From contig NC_051129.1 in NCBI RefSeq assembly GCF_014839805.1, forward strand, positions 1,364,001-1,428,000: a stretch of 64,000 nt of DNA, written 5' to 3'. Below the pieces are notes generated by a model. The model ran no database searches and was not told the DNA's origin. It saw only the letters and a program-made list of their open reading frames with translations. The position numbers were made by a program, and so were the translations under genes. Each line of letters opens with the position of its first letter. The first letter of the stretch is position 1. This stretch comes from Manduca sexta (lineage: Eukaryota; Arthropoda; Insecta; Lepidoptera; Sphingidae). This document shows, piece by piece, positions 35,401 to 47,400 of the stretch.

Positions 35401-38400
35401 TCACTTCTCCCAAACATACTTGAACATCACAAAGTTCCGCATTTATAATCGATGCAGTTTAACACTACAACTATGTATGACTAACTCTCACCCATTAAGA
35501 GCTCTTCGATTTGAAGATTCGTGACCGAGTGTCGAGAGTAGTGTCAAGTGAGCGTCGAGAGTCTAGCAACAAGTCACTCTTTGTGACTAATTACTAGTTT
35601 GTTAGAATTAGAGTAGTAGACGCTTGCCTGTTAGTAAGTACCATGACCACCAATACTGCCGTGCTAAGCGAAAAAGCGGTGTCAGGGAAACCTTATTTCG
35701 AGATAATCGAAGTTTTGTAAATATAGTTTGATAGTTTTGTATGTAAAACTGGGATAGAGAAAATCTTAGTTTGCATTGCCTGTATTAAATAATAAAAAAC
35801 AAACTTTTTTTTTACCAAAATATAAATAGGAACAAAGTAAGCCTTTTATTCCCAGATAGGTCTGTCACACGGGCGGTGCCGTGGCAAGATTTAGTTTTAG
35901 TGATCGTGGATCGGCTGAAGGACATGTATCCATGGCTATGAAAATAAAAAAAAATAGTGATCGAGGATTTTGTTAAAATTTTCGTAAAACCCCGCGGCTG
36001 TATAACGCGCGTTCTTTATTCAAAATGAAAACAACACGTCAGCTCTATTTTTATATTGCGTCTCGATTTTTGAAGTGAAATGTTGCCAGCGAGCCGCAAA
36101 TTTTAAAGTAAAATTTTTGATATTGGAACATCGGGTAAATTGCATTTTTGAAACGTGTCAGTGTGACGTGTATAAATCGTATTTTATTTGAAGTGTTTCA
36201 TTATTAAATAAAATGTTTTGTCACGTAAATTAAAATATTAACAGTTGGCCGAACGAGCAAGTGTTTTTGTAGAAAACTAACCCTTAGGTATATATTATAG
36301 ACTTTATTTATCTAAAGACGCAGCATTGCTGTGATAGCAAGTCTGTTTCTCAGTGATGGCGGCCTTCGCAGTGCGTAGACATAGGGCCGTTGTGATTAAT
36401 AATATTAAAATACTATTAGAATCTAGTTGGCTGTCAGATAAACAAAGCTGAACAAACAGCAAGCTGTCAGATAAATAAAGCTGAGAACAGATTTGTTATT
36501 ACAGCAATGCTCCGTCCTTACATGAATAACGTCTATGAATAAGGGGGTAGGCTTCAAGCTTTGGTTGAGTTGTCAATTTATAGAAAAAGATTGGGTTTGG
36601 AAAGGACCGATGTAAACTATAACCTTTAATAAATATAAAATCTTTAAAACTTTTATAAAGAAAACTCATTTGTATTAAATTGTCATTATTGACTGTTCTT
36701 CGATATTGACTCAACTTGAGAAACTTGCATATTCAGTATTACGAGTCCTGAGGGACGTTTGGGAGCGTCGAGCGGTGCGGAGCCATGTCTATTACTTGAA
36801 AACATTGGTATCTTTATATTTTGTTTTCTTTCAATTCATATGCACTAAGATAAAAAACTATTTTTTTGCTTATGCAGGCAAAGAGATAAGTAAATGGGTC
36901 ACATATTACATAATTTCTGCATAAAGAACTGACATTTAGGCTGTCTTGCACAACCTCTCCCGAAATATGACTAACGTTAAATATATATTTAGCGTTTTTA
37001 AAATTTATTTGTTTGACAATTAACTAAGAACTAAAATAGTACTGAGTAATTATAACAAAAACTTAACTTATTTAAAAGACAACAATTTTAATCAAATTAG
37101 TTAACAAATTATCAAAAGAGCAAGAACATAAAAATATAGCTAGCGAAATGCAACGGTTGTGAACGTCCGTCCCATCCTAAGCAAAATGTGTTTTGCCAAA
37201 GCAGTGGTCCGCTGGCCAGCCGGTTCAGTTTCGCGCCCCTGTTCGTTCTTCTTTTTTTTTCGCACGACTGACCACGTCACCTTGCTCATTATATTTTAAT
37301 AATAGTGTCTTCGTCAACTCTTAATGAAAGACAATGACAGCACGAAGTTTTGAACATGTTTAGTAAGTCGTTATGCAAGAGAGTCATACGGTTGTGCCAC
37401 TAAATGAGATTTCATATCACGAAGTATAAAACAGACAAAACTTTATTCGAAATTATATCAGTAAAATTAGCAAAAAATACCTAATGCGAAAATTACAGAA
37501 GTATTTGTAGAAAATCATTTATGTTTTGCCCGCTATGGCTGTCTCTGACAGAGGTTATCTGCAAAACGTTGGCCGTTGGGTATAACCGCCATTTGTACAT
37601 AAACATGAATATATTCCAAGGATTACAGATCCGTTTAGTATGTATAATGGAGTGTTTAATTTATCCCTTAACCCGCTTAGTTATTTTTTGTTAATTTATT
37701 CCTACCTATTATATCTTTGCTGGATATATTTTATATCCGCCTGGATAGCAACCACCGTATACAAAGTGTTAAACCCGTCATAGTGGCCCATGTGTGTCGC
37801 GTTCCAAGATCAGCCTGTGTATATCCGGTTCCAACAGGCCGGCATAATTGTGTCGATTGTCGAGGGGTAATCATTACGAGGTCATTTTCCCGTGCTTATA
37901 TAATAATGGTAAGTACTCACGTGCGTAGGAGAAGGGCAGTCCATCTGACCAGCGGAATTCCCCCTCATGGACGGCGTCGGTTGCTCCAATCCAGTACACG
38001 TCGTCCACGCCCCCTCCAGGACTGAGAAAACATCAGGTCTTTAGTCAATAAACACAGAGTATCCAAAAATTCTGGATTAATACTCGTATTAGTTAACAAT
38101 ACCTACACATTTTATTTTTAATTTGCATTTCGTTTTTTACTTTTTTGTAACTACCCTACCTACCCTGTAAACCTAATAAAAATTATACACCGATGTATTT
38201 AACAGTGTGCAGCCATGTTTAAAATCTTTTGTAACGTGTAGAAAATTATTTCAACTCCTTCAAAATTAGGTAAGTAAGTTACATACGTAAGCTTCGTGTA
38301 TTTATGTGAATGTAATGTCCAAAGAACTTAAAATTATTCTAGAGCAATTTTCTTTATGGCAGATAAGTAATTTATTTTTATCTGGCATTCTAATATACAT

Positions 38401-41400
38401 TATAAAGAAGATAAAACAATTCACATTACTCTCGGTCGTAAAATACTAAATTATAATAAAACTTTTTAACGCACTTATTATCTCTATTGAGGTTATCTAC
38501 TGCATTCATATTTTAATACAGATCATTAGTTAAATTTAGTTTATTATATATCTATATTTAAAGTATAGTAAATATTATACTCACGCATGTAGAAGCATCT
38601 GGTCCATGATGTGTTGTTGTCTCTCATTGAGCACGCTGGCCAGGTGTCCTCCGAGCCGCACGCACTCTGCCTCCGCCTGCCTCCACGCCCGCTTCGTCTC
38701 CCTCATGGCCGCTATACAAAAGTCCCCCGACAGCACCCACCCATACTCGCAGTGCCCCACTACCTCCTCGATCGGCTTGTCCATCCACCACACCTTCAGC
38801 CACATCGCTGAAGAATTCTTCTTTGCCACAACACTTATGTTTAGTCTCACAGAATTACTCTCAGATACAATTTGAACACTCCGCAAAGGGTCCCCTGGTT
38901 GGGAACAATGCCTCCATTTGGAGTCTCCGTCTTGAAGACTCAGCTCCATGCCTCTGCACATAGACTGGAGATCTTCATGTATAATGCTTGATAGGTCGTT
39001 TCCTCTTGTCTCCATGGACCCTGTACCCATTTGCAGCTGAAACGCCACTCGGTTGCCATAAGGAAGGTGAATGACGTAAGAGCAGAGGAGTTTGACCGTG
39101 GGGCCGACCTCGAACGAGCCGTTCCTGTCCGTCAGGAGGACGTCGTGACAGTGGTCCACGAGACGGTAGGTCGCGGCGAACATCGGTCGGCCGTGGAGTT
39201 CTATGGCCTGGTTCTTACTCGTTGACAGGTACAGGAACCTCCTGTTTGGGTAGGGGATTTGTTCTAGCTTCCCGCAGAGGGTCGGCGTGTTGGGAGCGAA
39301 GCGGATGAAGCCCGCCGAGCAGGGCACGTTGAGCTTGTGCAGCTCGAGGAGCAGGGCGTGGCGCGCGGGTGGCGGCGGCAGCAGCACGCGGCAGCCGTGT
39401 GCGCGCGGCACCTGCCCGGAGTGCACGCGCCCAACACGCCCCGCGCGCACTCCAATCACGTGTATAGCACATTCTGGAACAAGAAATAACGTGTTATAAT
39501 ATTACAATACAATATATGTAGAGGTGGAAAAAGGCTATCTAATATTCAGAAATAATATTATGTATTCGTATCTCATTTATTGCTATCGAGTTTCAGGGTA
39601 AGGTCTTATTAGAAAGTAAGGTATAATTCGTTTTCATTTAGTGTAGTCTGACCGGCGAGCCATTAATTAAAATCAACGATATCATGAATATTCGGTGGAT
39701 ATTCAACAACTGAGCGTTCCACACGATCTTCTCAGATTAATGACTAGTGAGTCAGACTTAAAGCTAGTTCTCGAATCCTAACTTATTCTATTTTATACAA
39801 TATAAGATTTCGCTCTTAGCACCGCTTGCGCAATCCTTTTTGGAATAAAAATAGGTACCCTATTTTAATTCAAGACTTGGTCTATAAAGATGAAGGTAGA
39901 TTTCACACATTCAGATTAGCGTTTTCAAGTTTACTTCTTATTATCTTAACATCGCAAACATTTACAAATTAAATACGACGTATTTTTGTGAGTCTAATAT
40001 TTTTACAATTGCATGATTTGCCCTTTTGTAAGAAAATATAAAGACAAAAGTAACACGTATTACAAAGGAAAATTCCGAGGAAATCTAATTACATTATTAA
40101 TGTGGACCGTCTGCTTCATGTCCTGTTGGAAGAAAGAAAAATCGGGAAATAACTCTGTTATGAACAAAGCGGTAGATAACAGCTGTATTACTTACTTTTC
40201 ACGGTTTATTTATTAAAAAAATATACTTGGTTTCTTCTATTTAACTGTAGGGGACCCCTAATTATGGTCAGAGATGAAATGAAGAGTTTAACACCAAATT
40301 AAATATTGTAATGTAGTTATTCGCAAAGAGGTCTCTTTAAATTATGCGACAGGGTATAATATCTGTTCATTGTTTCATGTTGCATAATATTCTTGTAGGC
40401 ATTGTGTTAACCGCATATTTTTTATGACACTGGCTGAAATATACTTTCAGTGTCATTAAAAAAAAAGAACACAAGAAATAAAAAAGCAGTGGGATTTAAT
40501 ATGAAAACCTATTGTTGCTTAAACAGGTCCTTGCATATTATAGACCGTAGTAACATTAGCATAACATACAAATACATTTAATTAAATCGGAACCTAAAAG
40601 ATCGGCTGCCAGACTTCAAGACACTATAAGCTCATTCTGCGTAGATCGGAACGTCATAAGTTAATAAAAATATATATAATTATAAAATGTAGGTACATAT
40701 TGTAACGTTGACTTTAGATGACTTATACCTCAGTCTACCCCGTGACAATAAAGGCTGCAGTATTCACACATCGAAAGAAACTAATAATATAAAAAACCGC
40801 GATAAAACCCGAAAACTAGTTGTTCAACGTTAGCGTAAACACAAATCATTATACAAAAACTACAAAGATACGCAACGTCAAAACTAAACGTAGACTATAC
40901 AAACATTCAAAGCAAAGCAATAACAGTGATTTTTCCAACGCAAACATGTTTTGTGTAGTGTACAACCGTATCACTTGCCTACATTGTTTGTTTACGCGCA
41001 ATTACCCACGCTGCAGGCTACGGTTAAAGATGTAGCCCTTAGCTACGTGACGGTATGTAGTGAGATTGGTTTCTTTGCTATATTCGATATTGAGTCTGTT
41101 GAACTCGACTGTTTGATGAATCCGTTTGTTTGTTTGTTTGACTGTTTGTTTGAAAATCTGATGAGAAAACGGTACGGTATGCTAAGGTCTCTGGATCAAA
41201 ATTCGAGTTGGGTAAACTGACTTCAAAATTGATCCCACTGCACCTGATGGTAAGTGAAGTGGACTCCAATAAAACGTCGACTGGTAAGAGATGATTACCC
41301 TTTGGCAGCCGACACAATGATGCCGGCCTGTTAGAACCGGATATACACAGGCTGATCCCAGAATGTCACATACATACGTGGGTCCCTATGGCGGATTCAA

Positions 41401-44400
41401 CACCTTATGTACCGTGGTCGCTATCCGGGTATATATAAAATACATTCTACCATCCATAAATGACAAACATGACCTACAATAGCCGTGGACAAAGGCAAAT
41501 TGTTATTATTGATTGAATAAACAAGGATACAATCGACGTTGCAGTTAGCGGATTATATACAAACAAAACATAATTAAATGGCCGAGAGATTAACTGTACA
41601 TGATATGTCGCATTAGTTATTGCAAATGGCTTTAAATGTCTTCAACAGTAAATAAGATTATCTAAACAGAAAACTACTTTAAGAATAACTGGTTTGTATA
41701 TATTTCGTTATTTTGATAAGTCTTCTCATCTTCTTCTTTTATATTATAGCTTCCATCGTCTATTTATCGAAGATTTTGCCAATGTCGAGTAGTAATAGCA
41801 GATATTAAATAAAAAGGACCTGTGCATTGTTGCATAGTACTCTAAACTTTCATGGACAGTCGTGATACATGACTTTATCAGGCGGGCAGCGCACCCTCTT
41901 CACCATTCGCACATCACGCTTTAATCGTCAAAGTGGTAGGCTGAGGTGCAACCAGAGCACCTACTACGTTATGTGTCCTATGATTATCACATAGGGTGCG
42001 AGCATATCGCCGTATTGGTCACAAATTTTAGACCGGGTAATACTGAGCAGAAAAACCCAAATCACTGGAACCTGGTACCTCTGAGCCTCATACCGCGCAT
42101 GGAACACAACTACGCCATAGAGCCAGCTTCAGCATTAATTTATCAAAAAAAAATGATTACTCATGATATTAAATTTATTTCCTATGATTCAAAGCGGTCA
42201 TCCGTCTCTATCCATCCAGTATCTTCAACATACGTCCGTCCCGCTCGCACACCCGTGTTAATTAAACGCCAGTGGAAGCTGAAAAAGACTGGAGTATTTC
42301 TCATTACGAAACATTTTCCATTCAAAGGGAATTTGTTTTATTTTTCATGATAACTTTGTAGTTAGCGAGTCTTTTTGGCGCATGTGTGCGAGCTGTTTTT
42401 GGACTATGAATTCCGTGATCTGTTGTCTAATGACTATTGTGTTGGATAATGCATTTTTCGTATTCTCCTGCCAATAAATGTGATTAATTATTTCCCGGCG
42501 AGGTTTCTTTTTTTTATTATCGGATCCCGCAGTCAACACCAGGGAAAACCAACGAATGGGGAACTGGAATCCTCCGGCTTAGCAACTGCAAGGTCCTGGA
42601 GGAAAATTGGGAGATATCTGGGGAAGGGAAGTGTGGGGGAAGGAAAAGGTACATTCTTAGGATGGGCTGAGGGAAGAAGGCCAGGAAATGTTCGCAAGCT
42701 CTCATAGGCCTCAATTTTACAACCATTAGGTTTTCACACTGGACAGTGTGCCTTGGGCTGCGGCAAATGTCTCCCAGTGCATGGACGTACATTCGGTGTA
42801 AAGACCAATCGCACAAGAATTGCCTCTGGGGTCCACAGAGAGGTTGAAGTAGGTAGCCAGTTATAAAAAACAAATACATCAAATCCAAACAATAAGCATC
42901 TAAATGTTTCCGATGATAGGATACTAGTATCAACCTGGATAGCGACCACAGTATTTATGCCGTATTTATACCGAGAATTATACCGGCCTGTTTGAAACGA
43001 GATATACACGCTGAAACCAAAACGTGGGCCACTATGGCGGGTTTTACATCTTATTGCCTTGGTGGCGTAGTTGTACTGCATGCGCGGTACGACAGCGCTC
43101 TGAGGTCCTAGGTTCGAATCCCGGGTCGGACAAAGTGATATTTGAGTTTCTCTGCCCGGAGTCTGGAATTTGTACCCGATAAGGGGATAGGCTCGCCCCC
43201 TATCACATTATGGGACGGAACACATTGGCGAAAAGTGGGTGCCCCGGTTGCGCCTCTGCATACCCCTTCTTAGATAAATGCGTGATGTTGTGTGTGTGTG
43301 TATTTGGGAGGATGCAATTATCCTACCACCGGCTGAGCACCATCAGCCATGGTTAATATATTGATAAAGATCCAAACATTACTATCGTTTAAATACAATT
43401 CGAAAATTAACTAACGCTGAGTTTAGGAAATACATAATATGTTTGTTTAGGACTTCGCACGCGGTATTTCGCTTATTTTTCGTTTTCCTCGTGATATTTA
43501 ATACAAATTTTCTTATTGTTGTAATTATAATAATAAAAGCCTTTATTCAGACATAATTTACAATGCGTGTTAGTATTTGTAAGTCTCTTATTTACTAGAG
43601 ATCGACATCTTGTTCTGTTTGCCCAACTTTGGCCTTTTACGAATTTTTACCACCCGCCTTAAATTTTTGCCATTTGTTCTTATTGAGTGCTGTCCGGCTT
43701 CCATGATCTATTTATCATTGTAATTACCTTCTTTTAAATAATTAGTGGATATAAGCACCAGGGCAGAGTGTGTTTGAATTGGAGGCATGTTATATTGTTT
43801 AGTATGATGCATTTAATTTTCTCCTTGCATCTTGGGTTTTTACCATGCGAAGACCATCGTATGTAACAACAGTAAATTCACTACCGAGGATATTCTTGTG
43901 CGCTCGGCCTCCACACCGAATGCACGCCCACACATAGGGAAAAAAAATTTCAGGCCCTAGACACACAGTTAAGTGTGTATACTTCATGGTTGCCAATTCA
44001 CATAAAGGCCTATTAGGGCTCGTGAACATTTCCTGGCTTTCTCCCCTCCTCCCATCCTAAGAGGCTTCCCTGTCCTACCCCCATACTTCCTTCCTATTTA
44101 TTCCCCCCAACTGTCCTCCAGGACCCTGCAGTTGCTAAGCCGGGAGATTTCAGTATCCCATTCGCAGGTTTCCTCCGATGTTGACTGTGAGATACGATAC
44201 TCCAAAAAAACAACAGATTTTTTTAATTTTTAGGGTTCCGTACCACAAAAGGAAAAAACGGAACCCTTATAGGATCACTTTGTTGTCCGTCCTTCCGTCC
44301 GTATGTCCGTCCGTCCGTCTGTAAAGACCCTTTTTCTCAGGAACGCGTGGAGGTATTATGCTGAAATTAATTCAAATACTCAGGTCTACTGTCCCTTGGA

Positions 44401-47400
44401 GCCGTGAAAAAATGAAACTTCTAAGCCAACGCAATTAAAAGATTCGGCCGTTTATACCGCAAAATTTCGAAACTCGCAAGGGAATCAAAATCTACAGGGT
44501 ACTTCCCGTGAACTCAGAATCTTGAAATTTGGTACGAAGCAACGTCTTATAGTAGAGATAAAGGAAAAATTGCGAAAACCGTAAATTTCTAATTACATCA
44601 TATGATCAAAATATTTTTAATAATTTTAAAGTTACTACCCCTTTCCTCATGAACGCGGAGAGGTATTAAATTGAAATTCATATCAAAGACTCAGGTCTAT
44701 AATACCTTTAAGCTGTAACAAAATCAAACTTCTATGTCAACGCAATCAAAAGAAACAGAAATTTAAGCCGCATATTTTCAAACTCGCAACTACTCGCAGG
44801 GGAATCAAAACCCAAAGGGTACTTTCAGTCAACCTAGAATCTTAAAATTTGGCATGAACCAGTGTTTTATAGCACATATAAAGGAAAAATTCCGAAAACT
44901 TGATTTTTTAAACTTATGTCTTTAATTTATGCTCCTCCAGCTTTCCATATTGTAATGTTATGGATTTAGTCTTGCAATAAAAATACCATAACTATAACTC
45001 AATTGTTTTGATGGCTGAACGTTTACCTATATACCTACACGTTTGTACGGAACCTTCGGTGCGCTAGTACCACTCGCACTTGGCCGGTTTTTATTTTCAT
45101 ATCCATCTGCATTTATCACAAATACGTATATAAGGTATTAGACATTTAGGATTGATCAAGAAGTTTTTTATTAGCACTCAGGGGAAATCTAGCTTCCTAT
45201 CCACAAAAGCAATATCACAACATAAAAACAGATCCGCGAATGCCTAACTTATATATAGATAGTCTCATTGTCTGTAAGTGCACGTAGCGGTGGCAACAAA
45301 CAGACGGCGCTGTAAAAAAATGAAGGGAAGCGTCCGCCGCACCGACCTGCTGTCACCACACTGGCGGGGTTCGCGGATATTTTTATACTTCGCCATGTCT
45401 TTTAATTCGATTTTTAGGTTAGGAAACACTTTGTGAGAGTTTTTCTAATTCTTCGGCAGGATTTTTTTTGAACATGGATTAGCCAGGTTAGACGGCTGGT
45501 CGTAAACATGGAACGAAAGCGTCTCGGCAAAAAGTGGGAAAGAGTGACACGTTATTTGTTTATTTAAAATACAATAAATTTAAAGCTGTAAATATAGAGA
45601 CATAGATATGTTTGATTTAGTTTGGGCTCACACCACCTTAGGAAAACAATTCTACATACGCCATTGGGTAGACACTAGACGTAATGTTATTCGTTGATCT
45701 ATTAAATACATTTAACTTATTTATGTGATTAATTGGACTTTCAAGTCTGTCACTAAAAACAGAAAAAGGGTGACGCCTGGTCACCCTGGCCAATCCATAC
45801 GAGTATCTCCGACCGCGGAAACAACACAAAGCTTTTACTGTACCAAATAATATTTCACATTTTGTCTCGATCGGTTTCAGTTGATATCGCCGGGTTTATG
45901 CTATGATTCTTCTAGCCTGCATTTTAGATTCATGAACCAAGTTAGAAGAACACAAAACAATAACTATATACTCAATTAGTTAAAATGCAGAATCTGTTTT
46001 AGATGTTACTGACGCTAGCATAAAATACCGCCATCTCGCGGAACACGCCATAACTACTATTCTGAAGCTGAAACATTCAATCAACCACTTTCTACAAAGT
46101 AATAGGAACGATATTCTATAAAACTTCTATTTGTACGGTGCGCGTCACCGCAACTTCTCAACGTTTGTAAGAGTCTGGAACTAGTTCAAAGATGTTAGAT
46201 AACTTAAGGTGTCTGTGATGTCGACAATGTACGTGATAAGTTTGAGAAGTATTGACAGCCTTGTTTTTCTTCGGAATCGGCAAAGTCGACTTTGTGATGG
46301 CGACGTCTAAATTTAATATTGATTGACAGGAGAAGACTGTTTTTCACCAGTCAACACAAATGCTGGCCTCTTAGCACAATCGGTGAAAGCGGGGTAGCGG
46401 GTTCGATTTCCGCATCAAACAAATTTTCTGTGATCTACAAATTAGATTGCATCGATCTAAAGCATCTCGTTATTCCTGTTACTACACTAGACTTAAATAG
46501 TTTCATTTTCCCCACGACTTCAGTGTCATTCTTAATATCAGTATTATTTATAATGCTAAAAATATTATAATAAAAAAAGGTTTTGTGAAAATGTTTAGAT
46601 TACGGAAAGTTCGTTATTCGCACATAAAGAACAAGTCCAAGATTAATAACTATACAGGAATCTTTGAGACTGAAAAATGAGACATCGTGGATAAGTATTT
46701 TAGAAGAAAACAAGTACTAATGCCTTGATGTCGAGGGTTTTGTATGTACAAATGCCGTGTTGAGTATTCGGGTTCGATTCCAAGTCGCATAGTGATATTC
46801 TTTCTGCGTAGTATCAACGCGAAGCTCGGGATTTGTGCCTAGCATTGCGATAGACTGGCTCCTCATCCTGTCATGAATCAAAATACTTATGGCGTAAAGT
46901 GCGTGCTCTAGTTGTCTCTGTCTACTACTTCTAAGATAAAAGGCGTGTGTGTAAAAGGGATAACGCGGGTGTAGCCGCGGGCATCTAATTGCAATGCATA
47001 CTAAGTAATCTTACTAGCAGGTTGTGTAATCATTTTTAGGGTACCGCATCTTAGAATAAACCCTTATATGATCACTTTGTTTGTCTGTCAAGGCCCTTTT
47101 TCTCAAAAAAGCTTTGTATAAAGTTGAAATCACTGAGGTCTAAGGTCTCTTTCAGCTATGAAAATATGAAACTTGTAAGTCAACACGATCAGGAGATATA
47201 GACCGTTTTTGTGGCATATTTTTCATTGCTTTGATTGACGAGACGAGCTTGGCATTCGCCTGATGGTTGACGGTAGTACCTACCCACGCGAATTCTCACA
47301 TAATATGAGAGACCTACCACTAGTAATATACTTGTACTTATATAGTTAGATACCTCCCTACCAGTTTGTACAGAACCCTCGGTGCGAGTCCAACTCGCAC

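Larger units (their letters stand above)
29044..37920 (-). other. intron inside the C-type lectin domain (8.9 kb)
   Basis: It separates the WIG-containing exon from the QPN/WND exon. It contains LINE fragments, families C and D, a Helitron with a nested MITE, SINE-2 and foldback MITEs. I see nothing identifiable in 29044-29690, 30550-30900, 31310-31785, 32060-32600, 33090-33450, 33730-34190, 34260-35640, 35785-36275 and 36550-37715, apart from scattered AT-rich low complexity. Confidence 0.8.

Noticed and set aside
14235..39473. Attractin orthologue
   Set aside because: Attractin carries kelch repeats and PSI/EGF modules and a different CUB/lectin order. None of these was found.
38606..39499. 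Frames on the plus strand and other minus frames over the CUB1/CUB2 exon
   Set aside because: Shadows of the GC-rich coding exon. Cysteine pattern and splice phase support only one frame.
41946..42350. 134-codon plus-strand open frame
   Set aside because: The first third is antisense to a SINE-2 and the remainder has no recognisable domain.
42517..42933. 138-codon and 115-codon minus-strand frames
   Set aside because: They are translations of family J, and the same kind of frame appears in the other family J copy near 60561-60890.
43056..43140. Functional tRNA gene
   Set aside because: A and B boxes are present, but no cloverleaf anticodon arm forms and the unit continues into a SINE body seen many times.
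44287..44322. (GTCC)n run as a CRISPR-like or satellite array
   Set aside because: It is a short simple repeat inside family K.
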